Assembly (NCBI GenBank): GCA_002449575.1
Contig: DJXC01000125.1
Coordinates: 1-8,169, forward strand
Reading direction: 5' to 3'
From: Ruminococcus sp. UBA7014
Lineage (GTDB): Bacteria > Bacillota > Clostridia > Oscillospirales > Ruminococcaceae
Length of the DNA stretch: 8,169 nt
Shown: in pieces, positions 1 through 6,951 of the stretch
Layout of the letters: each line of letters opens with the position of its first letter
How positions within the stretch are numbered: the stretch's first letter is position 1
Notes under the pieces: generated by a model
Databases searched by the model: none
What the model was told of the DNA's origin: nothing
What the model saw: the letters and a program-made list of their open reading frames with translations, nothing else
Program-made: the position numbers and the translations under genes

Positions 1-30
1 AAAATGAAGCAAGGAGGTCTGTCCATATGA
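1..30 (+). CDS. 3' end of an upstream gene, probably the partner ABC permease (partial)
   Basis: Frame 1 is open from the window edge and ends in TGA at 28-30, giving a C-terminus KMKQGGLSI. The stop overlaps the ATG of the following permease in an ATGA arrangement, the usual sign of translational coupling within an operon. In sugar ABC operons the gene before a MalG-type permease is normally the MalF-type permease, so that is the best guess. Only nine codons are visible, so the family assignment is pure context and the reading frame itself could be chance. Confidence 0.45.
   Translation, partial: KMKQGGLSI
11..18 (+). promoter_or_regulatory. Ribosome binding site of the sugar permease
   Basis: AAGGAGGT is a full match to the anti-Shine-Dalgarno sequence and lies 8 nt before the ATG at 27. 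It fixes that start, although the same frame stays open upstream to the window edge. It lies inside the last codons of the preceding gene, which fits coupled translation. Confidence 0.85.
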
Positions 31-956
31 GCAACAAAGCACAGTATGGTGAAGTGAAGGACGATTACCACAAGAAAATTATGGCAAAATCTATTGCCAT
101 TCTTGTTGTGTGCATTATCCTGACATTAATCTGCTTAGTTCCGATTTATATCCTGATTGTCAATTCCACACACTCCAGCAATGACCTTGCACAGAATCCG
201 TCAAGATTCTTCTTTGGTGCACATCTGGGTGATAACTTCAAAACCTTGATGAATAACCTGCCAGAAGATGCCGGAAAAGCTGCAAAGCGTGTTGCTGCAC
301 AGTATTCTTCCGCATTCAACCTGGGTCAAGGTTATCTGAACAGCTTGATTATTGCAGGCTTTTCTACATTGCTGACCGTATTCTTCTCTGCAATGACAGC
401 ATATGGTCTGACAGTTTATGAATTCAAACTGAACAGCGCAGCATATACTTTCATTATCGGTGTTATGATGATTCCGGTACAGGTATCTTCTGCTGGTTTC
501 GTAAGATTTATGTATTCTCTGCATTTAATCAATAGCTTTATTCCGTTGATTATTCCTGCAATTGCAGCTCCTGCCGTTATCTTCTTCATGGTATCTTACA
601 TGAAGTCGAGTTTCCCGCTGGAAATCGTGGAAGCTGCCAGAATTGACGGCTGCACAGAATTCCGTACATTTGTAACAATTGCAATCCCCATGATGAAACC
701 TGCCATTGCAGTTCAGGCAATCTTTGCATTCGTTGCAAACTGGAACAACTACTATACACAGAACATGATTCTGAAAAATGCAGACTATGCCACTGTGCCG
801 ATTATGGTTTCTAAGGTACTGGCATTTGACAAAAACGTGGATAATGGTGTAAACTATCTCTGTATTACACTGTCTATTCTGCCGATTGTAGTTGTATACT
901 TTGTTCTGTCCAAGTTCATCATCGCTGGTGTAGCTTTGGGCGGTGTTAAGGAATAA
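27..956 (+). CDS. Carbohydrate ABC transporter permease, MalG type
   Basis: This 309-residue integral membrane protein is one of the two permease subunits of a binding-protein-dependent sugar importer of the MalFGK type, acting in the cytoplasmic membrane. Hydrophobic segments lie near residues 22-45, 104-128, 137-155, 168-190, 226-245 and 278-302, the six helices usual for MalG. The cytoplasmic EAA loop that docks on the ATPase is clear at about 201-222 (VEAARIDG, then a conserved Pro at 221), and residues 300-309 match the usual Gly-rich MalG-like tail. The first extracytoplasmic loop (about 46-103) is somewhat long, which accounts for a total length above the common 270-290. The partner permease and the solute-binding protein must lie upstream, outside the window; the gene is last in its operon, followed by a terminator. 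The sugar transported cannot be told from this subunit. Confidence 0.93.
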   Translation: MSNKAQYGEVKDDYHKKIMAKSIAILVVCIILTLICLVPIYILIVNSTHSSNDLAQNPSRFFFGAHLGDNFKTLMNNLPEDAGKAAKRVAAQYSSAFNLGQGYLNSLIIAGFSTLLTVFFSAMTAYGLTVYEFKLNSAAYTFIIGVMMIPVQVSSAGFVRFMYSLHLINSFIPLIIPAIAAPAVIFFMVSYMKSSFPLEIVEAARIDGCTEFRTFVTIAIPMMKPAIAVQAIFAFVANWNNYYTQNMILKNADYATVPIMVSKVLAFDKNVDNGVNYLCITLSILPIVVVYFVLSKFIIAGVALGGVKE

Positions 957-1006
957 TTTTCAACAGGGAATTATTTCCGGAAACTGCAAACATCCAAAAA
1001 AACTTA

Positions 1007-1035
1007 CCGCCTGTCGAAGGACAGGCGGTTTTTTT
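1007..1035 (+). terminator. Rho-independent terminator, probably bidirectional
   Basis: A perfect 9-bp stem (CCGCCTGTC and GACAGGCGG) with a GAAG loop is followed by seven T residues, ending the sugar transport operon. An A-run at 996-1002, four bases before the stem, gives a T-run on the other strand, so the same hairpin can also terminate the convergent parC transcript, whose stop codon is at 1039-1041. Confidence 0.93.
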
Positions 1036-1038
1036 ATA

Positions 1039-3276
1039 TTAAATCAATGACATCTGATTGGCTTCTTCCAGATTTTTTCCGGCTTTGCCGATTGCCGGAA
1101 TGTTCTGGACACGGTATTTTTCAAGCTGTGGAATGCGTTCTGAAGACGGAATTTCTGCGGAAATAATCTGCTGTTTTCCCTTGACTGTCATCACCTGAAT
1201 GCCCTGTGAACTTCTGGTAGATTTTTCTGTAATCAGTTCTGTATTGATAAGAACTGCTTTATTTGCATCTGAACGAAGCAGAATGTCAGCATCTTCCGGC
1301 AGATACAGCATTGTCAAAATGGGAGACTTGTCAGAAAATGCCGCTGTCAGCTTTTTGCGGTTGGTTTTCGTCATGTAGGCGGAAAGTGGAATTTTAGAAA
1401 TTTTGCCATTCTCGAAAATAAACAACAGTTTTCCCTGATAATCCGTTGTTGCAGTCATGCCGATGATTCTTTCCTCTTCCTCAAATCCGAGCTTGACCGG
1501 AATATAATCTCCCAGCAGACTGGCTTTTCCGTCATCGAAGGCATTTGCACGGACTTTATAAACTTGTGCTTTATTTGTAAAGAATAATAATTCTGTTTTA
1601 TTCGTAGCTTCTGTCTGCTGAATGATACAGTCACCTTCCTTGACTTTCTGTTCACCGCTCATGCGGAGTGAAAGTGGGGTAATCTTCTTGAAATAGCCTT
1701 CTTTTGTCAGGAACAAATGTACAGCATAGTCTGGTGTATCATCTTCAACGGGTGCTTCCTCTTCTTCATTGACATAGCAGAACATGGTTTTCCGGGGCTG
1801 ACCGTATTTTTTCGCCGTGTCTTTCAGTTCTTTGATAATAATTTTCTGAATGCGCTCCGGTCTGGAAAGAATATCTTCCATATCAGCAATTTCATCTTTC
1901 AGGTTATCGACATCAGAAATTTTATTCAGGATATATTCCCGGTTCAGATGGCGGAGTTTAATTTCTGCAACATATTCCGCCTGTATTTCATCAAGGTCGA
2001 AGCCGTTCATCAGATTTTCAATTACCTGTGTTTCTTTGGCAGTTTCTCTGATGATAGAAATTGCTTTATCAATATCAAGCAGAATTTTTTTCAGACCAAG
2101 CAGAAGATGCAATTTTTCTTTCTTTTTCTGTAAGTCAAACGAAACACGTCGTTTGACACATTCGTGCCGGAATGCTGTCCATTCTTCCAGAATTTCCCGG
2201 ATACCCATCACTTTTGGTGTATTGCCGATTAAAATATTAAAATTGCAGCCGAAACTGTCCTGTAAAGGTGTCAGACGGAATAATTTCTGCATCAGTTTTT
2301 CCGGGTCAGTATTTCTTTTAATGTCAATTGCCAGACGGAAACCGTTCACATCAATTTCGTCACGGGCATAAGTAACTTCACGAAGTTTTCCGGCTTTGCT
2401 AAGTTCGGTAATTTTATCTTTAATTGCTTCCAGAGTTGTCGTATAGGGAATTTCTGTCACTTCAATACAGCCGGCCGCTTTGTCATAATTCCATTTGGAG
2501 CGGAGTTTCAGGCTGCCTCTGCCAGTTTCGTAAACTTTCCGGAGTTCGGCTTCATCATAGAGCAGAAAACCGCCGCCGGGGAAGTCAGGACCTTTTAAGG
2601 TTGAAAGAATATCATGTTCTGGATTTTTGATTAATTCGATACAGGTTTCACAGAGTTCTGCCAGATTGAACGGACAGATATTGCTCGCCATAGATACTGC
2701 AATGCCCATATTGGCATTGACTAAAATTGATGGGAATGTTGCCGGAAGCAGAGAAGGTTCAAGCATTGTATTATCATAATTCGGGATAAAGTCGACAGTT
2801 TCCTTGTCGATTTCGCTAAACAGTGCCTCACAGATAGGGGAGAGCTTGACTTCTGTATATCTCGAAGCCGCAAATGCCATATCTCTGGAATAATGTTTTC
2901 CGAAGTTACCTTTGGAATCGACATACGGATGCAGAAGGCATTCATTTGCACGTGTGAGTCGAACCATTGTTTCATAAATAGCTTGGTCGCCGTGCGGATT
3001 GAGCCGCATTGTCTGACCGACAACATTTGCAGATTTTGTTCTTGTGCCGTTCAGGAGTCCCATTTTATACATTGTATATAACAGCTTTCTGTGTGACGGT
3101 TTAAAACCATCAATTTCCGGCAAGGCTCTGGAGATAATAACACTCATTGCATACGGAAGATAATTCTTTTCGAGCGTATCGGTGATTTCTTCTTCCTGCG
3201 TGATACCGGCATTCTCAAACCATGCATCAAGCATGGGCTTAGGTCTTGCGGATGGAACTGCTTTTTTTCTTGCCAT
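1039..3276 (-). CDS. parC: DNA topoisomerase IV subunit A (ParC/GyrA family, divergent Clostridia type)
   Basis: This is the DNA breakage-reunion subunit of a type IIA topoisomerase; with a ParE partner it would decatenate chromosomes or relax supercoils in the cytoplasm. Of 745 residues, about 34-490 are the cleavage core: the DGFKPSHRK motif at 56-64, the recognition-helix region around HGDQAIYE (95-102), and the catalytic Tyr140 in the AASRYTE motif preceded by Arg139. A coiled-coil region spans roughly 380-490, followed by an acidic linker (504-515) and a beta-pinwheel C-terminal domain (about 516-745). No GyrA box (QRRGGKG-like) is visible there, and the protein is shorter than typical GyrA, both favouring topoisomerase IV over gyrase. 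The quinolone-contact Ser and Asp of E. coli GyrA (83, 87) are Gln98 and Glu102 here. The start is supported by AAAGGGA at 3283-3289. No parE lies beside it. The remaining doubt is whether it should be called ParC or a second GyrA-like protein. Confidence 0.88.
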   Translation of the reverse strand: MARKKAVPSARPKPMLDAWFENAGITQEEEITDTLEKNYLPYAMSVIISRALPEIDGFKPSHRKLLYTMYKMGLLNGTRTKSANVVGQTMRLNPHGDQAIYETMVRLTRANECLLHPYVDSKGNFGKHYSRDMAFAASRYTEVKLSPICEALFSEIDKETVDFIPNYDNTMLEPSLLPATFPSILVNANMGIAVSMASNICPFNLAELCETCIELIKNPEHDILSTLKGPDFPGGGFLLYDEAELRKVYETGRGSLKLRSKWNYDKAAGCIEVTEIPYTTTLEAIKDKITELSKAGKLREVTYARDEIDVNGFRLAIDIKRNTDPEKLMQKLFRLTPLQDSFGCNFNILIGNTPKVMGIREILEEWTAFRHECVKRRVSFDLQKKKEKLHLLLGLKKILLDIDKAISIIRETAKETQVIENLMNGFDLDEIQAEYVAEIKLRHLNREYILNKISDVDNLKDEIADMEDILSRPERIQKIIIKELKDTAKKYGQPRKTMFCYVNEEEEAPVEDDTPDYAVHLFLTKEGYFKKITPLSLRMSGEQKVKEGDCIIQQTEATNKTELLFFTNKAQVYKVRANAFDDGKASLLGDYIPVKLGFEEEERIIGMTATTDYQGKLLFIFENGKISKIPLSAYMTKTNRKKLTAAFSDKSPILTMLYLPEDADILLRSDANKAVLINTELITEKSTRSSQGIQVMTVKGKQQIISAEIPSSERIPQLEKYRVQNIPAIGKAGKNLEEANQMSLI

Positions 3277-3314
3277 GAATAATCCCTTTCTTTCATAAAT
3301 TTTGTGACCTTATT

Positions 3315-3343
3315 ATCTTAACACATTTGAAAGGATTTGTCAA
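3315..3343 (-). promoter_or_regulatory. Sigma-A promoter of parC
   Basis: On the minus strand a perfect TTGACA (3338-3343) is followed after 17 bp by TAAGAT (3315-3320), which is preceded by a TG in the extended -10 position. The predicted transcript start is near 3308, giving an untranslated leader of about 30 nt. The -35 begins only a dozen bases after the stop codon of the upstream gene, so parC can be expressed apart from the operon before it. Confidence 0.75.
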
Positions 3344-3355
3344 GCATGATTTCTT

Positions 3356-3823
3356 TCAGTCTATCCACATAGAAATTTCATAATTATCTTCATCAAGTGC
3401 ATGATAAATCCAGATGTGAACAGATTCATGATAATCAAAAGTAATTTTTTTATCATAATTACTGCCAGTCAGATTTTCTTCTTCCAGATTGGTAACAGCA
3501 CTCCTGTCAATATTTTCCTGCATGAAGCGTTCCAGATTGTTTGCATGAAGGTCAAGTTCCTGATTATCATCATAGCATTCAAAAGCAAGATATTTATCAA
3601 GGTGAATATTATCATTGACAGTTATCTGAAATAGCTCTTCCATTTCTTCTGTTCTGAATTTTCCGAAATGCTTATAATGTGTTCCGCTCATAGACCAGAG
3701 AAATAATAAAAATAAACCTCCTGCGCCAAGAAGACACATGCCTGCCATTATCAGAACAGCTTTCAGCATTTCTTTACAGAAGATTTTCAGGCTTTCTTTT
3801 AAGGGAATATTTTCTTCCTGCAT
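3356..3823 (-). CDS. Single-pass membrane protein of unknown function
   Basis: I do not recognise this 155-residue protein. A short N-terminal stretch with several Lys precedes one strong hydrophobic helix at about 19-44 (rich in Leu, Gly and Met). The remaining 110 residues are polar and acidic and would lie outside the membrane if the basic N-terminus stays in the cytoplasm. No Cys pair, metal motif or catalytic signature is visible in that region. The start is supported by AAAGGAG on the minus strand about 10 nt upstream; this site spans the last codons of the preceding membrane protein, whose stop is only 5 bp away, so the two are very likely translated together. It appears to be the last gene of the operon before the parC promoter. 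Confidence 0.75.
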   Translation of the reverse strand: MQEENIPLKESLKIFCKEMLKAVLIMAGMCLLGAGGLFLLFLWSMSGTHYKHFGKFRTEEMEELFQITVNDNIHLDKYLAFECYDDNQELDLHANNLERFMQENIDRSAVTNLEEENLTGSNYDKKITFDYHESVHIWIYHALDEDNYEISMWID

Positions 3824-3828
3824 GGTAT

Positions 3829-4233
3829 TCAGCTCCTTTCTGAAAAAATCCGTGAAATCAGTACTGTACTCACAAGTAAAATCACTGAAAGCGGAATCCA
3901 GATAAACCGTAGTCCAATCCAGAAATCAATGTTCGGAAATCCGTAAGATGCTGTGTATTCTGCATTAAACCATGCAAACAGCTTTTTATATATCTGAAAC
4001 AAATCTGTTAGTATCAGGAATACCGGAAAACTACAACAGGCGATTTTTGATTTTTCTTTCCGGTCGGAGCGTTCCGGTGCATTCAAAAGAAAGATTAACA
4101 CGAAAAAAGAAATCAGATATGCAGAAATTGTCATCAAATGCCCGGTTACAAATCCAATCATACTGCAAATCACCGGAAGAATCCCGGCTGTCAGACCGCA
4201 GAGAATATTTTTATCAGAAGTATCAAATTTCAT
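3829..4233 (-). CDS. Small multi-pass membrane protein of unknown function
   Basis: The protein has 134 residues when started at the ATG at 4233. The open frame extends 44 codons further, to 4365, but that extension lies wholly inside the radical SAM gene and has no convincing ribosome site, whereas AAGGAAAG at 4241-4248 sits 7 nt before the chosen ATG. About four hydrophobic segments are visible (near residues 9-29, 32-51, 63-80 and 104-128), with a charged loop APERSDRKEK at about 52-61. No family was recognised. The gene overlaps the 3' end of the radical SAM gene by 11 bp and is followed after 5 bp by another membrane protein, so it is an operon member. Any function is open. Confidence 0.75.
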   Translation of the reverse strand: MKFDTSDKNILCGLTAGILPVICSMIGFVTGHLMTISAYLISFFVLIFLLNAPERSDRKEKSKIACCSFPVFLILTDLFQIYKKLFAWFNAEYTASYGFPNIDFWIGLRFIWIPLSVILLVSTVLISRIFSERS

Positions 4234-5158
4234 AAAATTTCTTTCCTTGCCAAGTATCAAGTTGCGCTTGTAATTTATCAATACCGCCGAGTGTTCTGAT
4301 TTTGTCCATACTCCAGAGAGGAGCAAGGAGTTTTGTTTTTTCGCCGTCACCGGTGACTCGTTCAATCACCGTTTCCGGCGGAAATAATTCCAGTTGTTTC
4401 ACGACTGTAAAGATATAATCTTCCTGAGTCATGGGGAGATATTCGCCGGACTGATATAAATCCGCATATCTGGTATCTTTCAGAACGTGCAGAAGCTGAA
4501 TTTTTACCGCCTGCGGTTTCAGCTTTCCAAGGGTTTCGGCAGTCCGGAGCATATCGGAAAGATTCTCCTGATACAGTCCGTTGATGATATGCAGACAAGT
4601 ACGGATATGCAGATTTTGCAGTTTTTGATAGCTTTCCAGAAATTCAGAAAATAAATATCCCCGTCCGAATGCTTCTGCTGTCCGGTCGTGAACTGTCTGT
4701 ACACCAAGTTCAACAGTCAGATAAGTTTTCCGGTTCAGTTCGGAAAGATAATCAAGAACATTATCAGGAAGGCAGTCCGGTCTTGTGCCTATTGAAAGTC
4801 CGATAATTCCGGGAAAAGCAATTGCTTGTTCAAAGAGATTCCGGAGACAGTCAACAGGGGCATAAGTATTTGTATGTACCTGAAAATAGGCAATAGCTTC
4901 GGCATCAGATTTCTGTTTCCGGATTCTGGAAAGTTCAAGTTCTAACTGTTTCTGTAAGGACAAAGCTTTTGTGAAAGCACCGCTTCCGCCATCACAGAAG
5001 GCACAGCCCTGTGTTCCTTTTGAGCCGTCCAGATTCGGACAGGTAAAGCCGCCGTTCAGGACGGCTTTATAGACCCTGTGACCGAATCTGTGCTTATTAT
5101 AATAGAAGAGAGAATGATAGCGTTTATTATCATCAGAATAGGGAAACTTACTTGACAT
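4223..5158 (-). CDS. Radical SAM protein, TIGR01212/YhcC family
   Basis: This 311-residue protein belongs to the radical SAM superfamily: it should bind a [4Fe-4S] cluster and cleave S-adenosylmethionine to start radical chemistry in the cytoplasm. The cluster cysteines are Cys40, Cys52 and Cys55 (a CPNLDG segment followed by GCAFC), the long-spaced arrangement usual for this family and for Elp3-like enzymes rather than plain CxxxCxxC. Other family features are IGTRPDCL at 123-130, VELGVQT at 149-155, HIINGL at 190-195, LLHVLKDT at 222-229 and the C-terminal IERVTGDG near 265-272. Length matches full-length homologues such as E. coli YhcC. The substrate is not established to my knowledge. The gene overlaps the DUF4173 gene by 11 bp, with its ribosome site GGGAG inside that gene, so it is co-transcribed; whether its function is linked to the membrane proteins is unknown. 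Confidence 0.92.
   Translation of the reverse strand: MSSKFPYSDDNKRYHSLFYYNKHRFGHRVYKAVLNGGFTCPNLDGSKGTQGCAFCDGGSGAFTKALSLQKQLELELSRIRKQKSDAEAIAYFQVHTNTYAPVDCLRNLFEQAIAFPGIIGLSIGTRPDCLPDNVLDYLSELNRKTYLTVELGVQTVHDRTAEAFGRGYLFSEFLESYQKLQNLHIRTCLHIINGLYQENLSDMLRTAETLGKLKPQAVKIQLLHVLKDTRYADLYQSGEYLPMTQEDYIFTVVKQLELFPPETVIERVTGDGEKTKLLAPLWSMDKIRTLGGIDKLQAQLDTWQGKKFYEI
4241..4248 (-). promoter_or_regulatory. Ribosome binding site deciding the start at 4233
   Basis: Minus-strand AAGGAAAG lies 7 nt before the ATG at 4233 and within the final codons of the radical SAM gene. It is the reason for rejecting the 44-residue N-terminal extension of the membrane protein. Confidence 0.7.
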
Positions 5159-6722
5159 TATACATAATCTCCCATGCGGAAAGATTCAGTGTATCATAGA
5201 AATCAGCCTGAATACCGGATTTTGTATTCTTCATGACTTCTGTGATGTCCATGGAGTCAGCAGCATATAATCTGGTTAATTCATCTGTAGAATAGAAAGT
5301 CAGTCCTGCCCATGCATCATTGGACATTTTATGAAGAACAGAAGTATCAAAATTATTCAGATTTCCGGCGAGATACTGATTGGCATTATATCTTGTAATC
5401 CATTCATCAGGACGGGAGAACACCAGAATTCCGAACATGACTGTAAAGACGATATAGGCAATTTTTCCGATATTCAGAGAATATCTGAATTGTCTGGCAA
5501 TCAGTACCATAAAGCCGATAACCAGCAGGAACATGAACCATGTCGTGTAGATTCTTAATCTTGTCATGCCGTAATATCTGATATACAGAAACATTTTTGC
5601 AATGGCTGTTCCGGCAAGAAACAGAGAACAGAAACACAGGAAAATACTGTAAATTTTCAGCATCAGGGGTTTCACAGAACCTGTCATTCTTGCGAATAAG
5701 CCAATTGCAGCAATGACAGCCAGATTGATAACACATACCCAGCATAATTCAAAGAAGCCTTTCCGGGCATATTCTGCATAAGTGAAGCCTTCGGCAAGTG
5801 TTCCTGTAAAGCCGCCGATAAAATATTGAAGCTGTGAAATAAAATACAGAACGTACAGAATACAAACCGGAGTGACAGCGGCATAAAGCATCATATTCGG
5901 AATAAAGCGCAGACTTTCAGCTTTTTTTTCGCATGTTTCGGAATCGAGCATAATTGTCTTGTGTGTGGCACTGTACATACTGCTGAAAATCGCACAGCCG
6001 ATTAAAATGCCAAATAATAACTGTGGTACGAGAATCAGCAAATCTTCCGGCGGAATTTTCAGAAAGTTTCCAAGCAGGGCAGACATATTTTCATCTGCTT
6101 TACAGAGCAGGGAAGCAATAATGCAAGTCAGCGGCAGAGCAATCAGCAGACCGCCGAGAATATAGCCGGCATTTTTCCATGCAGTGTTGCCTTTTGATTG
6201 CTTGACAGCATCGAAACATTTTCCGAATTCTGACAGAGGCATTGCCAAGGCAGAAAGCGGCAGTGCTTCCGGCAGAAACCGGAGAACCGTATCAAGAGTA
6301 CTGCTCACACCAAGCAGAAAAATTCCGCTGTCAAGAACCAGAAATAAAGTCGTGAGAACTTTCATTGTCTGATTTGCTGTGATGAAATATGCGCAGGAAA
6401 ACAGATACATTGTGATAATGACAAATTTTTCAGATTTCGTGAACGTCTTTCCGGAATTTTTCACGAAGATAATCTCTGTTGTAATCAAAAGCCAGTAAAA
6501 TAAAGTCGTGAAAATTCCCGTTTCATGATAGAGTGTAAACCGGATAAACAGGAATCCGGCAAGCATTGCCAGAAAAGCGCAGACCTGTTCTGTTTTGGAA
6601 TAATGCACTTCTGGTGTTTGCGGAAGCGGAACAGCTCCCGTTGGTGCATTCAGAATTCCCTGATAATTCGGGTCATAAAGATTTTGATAATTATTCTGAT
6701 TTGTCTGATTCTGTTCGTTCAT
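5148..6722 (-). CDS. DUF4173 (DUF4153-like) polytopic membrane protein
   Basis: This 524-residue integral membrane protein has a polar, Asn/Gln-rich N-terminal tail (1-40), about ten or more hydrophobic segments between 46 and 435, and a C-terminal hydrophilic domain (about 440-524). Family-typical stretches are FTYAEYARKGFFEL at 313-326 and the YGMTRLRIYTTWFM segment at 384-397, followed by a RYNANQYL segment at 444-451. The family is annotated by domain only; its biochemical role is not known to me. The start is the second half of an ATGA overlap with the small gene before it, with AGGAGG at 6730-6735 correctly spaced, so translation is coupled. The C-terminal domain overlaps the start of the radical SAM gene by 11 bp. 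I am confident of the family and of its membrane location, not of any function. Confidence 0.87.
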   Translation of the reverse strand: MNEQNQTNQNNYQNLYDPNYQGILNAPTGAVPLPQTPEVHYSKTEQVCAFLAMLAGFLFIRFTLYHETGIFTTLFYWLLITTEIIFVKNSGKTFTKSEKFVIITMYLFSCAYFITANQTMKVLTTLFLVLDSGIFLLGVSSTLDTVLRFLPEALPLSALAMPLSEFGKCFDAVKQSKGNTAWKNAGYILGGLLIALPLTCIIASLLCKADENMSALLGNFLKIPPEDLLILVPQLLFGILIGCAIFSSMYSATHKTIMLDSETCEKKAESLRFIPNMMLYAAVTPVCILYVLYFISQLQYFIGGFTGTLAEGFTYAEYARKGFFELCWVCVINLAVIAAIGLFARMTGSVKPLMLKIYSIFLCFCSLFLAGTAIAKMFLYIRYYGMTRLRIYTTWFMFLLVIGFMVLIARQFRYSLNIGKIAYIVFTVMFGILVFSRPDEWITRYNANQYLAGNLNNFDTSVLHKMSNDAWAGLTFYSTDELTRLYAADSMDITEVMKNTKSGIQADFYDTLNLSAWEIMYNVK

Positions 6723-6922
6723 GATAAAGCCTCCTGTTCTTCTTCATCGTCATCGAAATCGTCCTGTAAATCTGCGCTGACGTGCTGACTCAGAATCTGA
6801 TACTGAGCGACTGTCTGAGAATTGAAATCTTTCAGGTGACTGGTATTGGCAGCGATTTCGGGGGAAAGATTTCCGGTACATAACATTGCGAACATCATCG
6901 CAGAAAAGAATACTTTGCTCAT
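6719..6922 (-). CDS. Small acidic protein with hydrophobic N-terminus, unknown
   Basis: This 67-residue protein is not recognised. It starts with a short hydrophobic stretch (residues 4-15, after a single Lys3) that could be a weak signal peptide, with a possible cleavage region near Ala24-Ala25. A lone Cys15 follows Leu and so does not fit the lipobox consensus. The C-terminus is very acidic (DDFDDDEEEQE at 54-64). Reality as a gene is supported by AAAAGGAG about 8 nt before the ATG and by the 4-bp ATGA overlap with the DUF4173 start, typical of coupled genes. A caveat is that the Glu-rich tail partly reflects the purine-rich ribosome site of the next gene. It could be a secreted or membrane-anchored peptide, or a leader ORF whose main role is translational coupling. 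Confidence 0.68.
   Translation of the reverse strand: MSKVFFSAMMFAMLCTGNLSPEIAANTSHLKDFNSQTVAQYQILSQHVSADLQDDFDDDEEEQEALS
6730..6735 (-). promoter_or_regulatory. Ribosome binding site of the DUF4173 gene
   Basis: AGGAGG on the minus strand, 7 nt before the ATG at 6722, lies inside the coding sequence of the small acidic protein. Ribosomes finishing that gene at the overlapping TGA are placed to restart on the ATG. Confidence 0.8.
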
Positions 6923-6951
6923 GATAAAAAACTCCTTTTAAAATATATTTT

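Noticed and set aside
1850..2371. 173-codon plus-strand open frame inside parC
   Set aside because: It is antisense to the well-conserved ParC core, is Ser/Arg/Ile-rich with no recognisable domain, and has no convincing ribosome site or promoter; it is a shadow of the parC coding strand.
3322..3358. Possible terminator between the membrane operon and parC (TGAAAG and CTTTCA arms)
   Set aside because: The arms are only 6 bp and AT-rich, the loop is about 19 nt, and no T-run follows; it would not form a stable terminator.
4234..4365. 44-residue N-terminal extension of the small membrane protein
   Set aside because: It lies wholly inside the radical SAM gene, is unrelated in character to the membrane part, and a good ribosome site precedes the internal ATG at 4233.
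6878..6880. Lipoprotein Cys in the small acidic protein
   Set aside because: The residue before Cys15 is Leu, whereas a lipobox needs Gly, Ala or Ser there.
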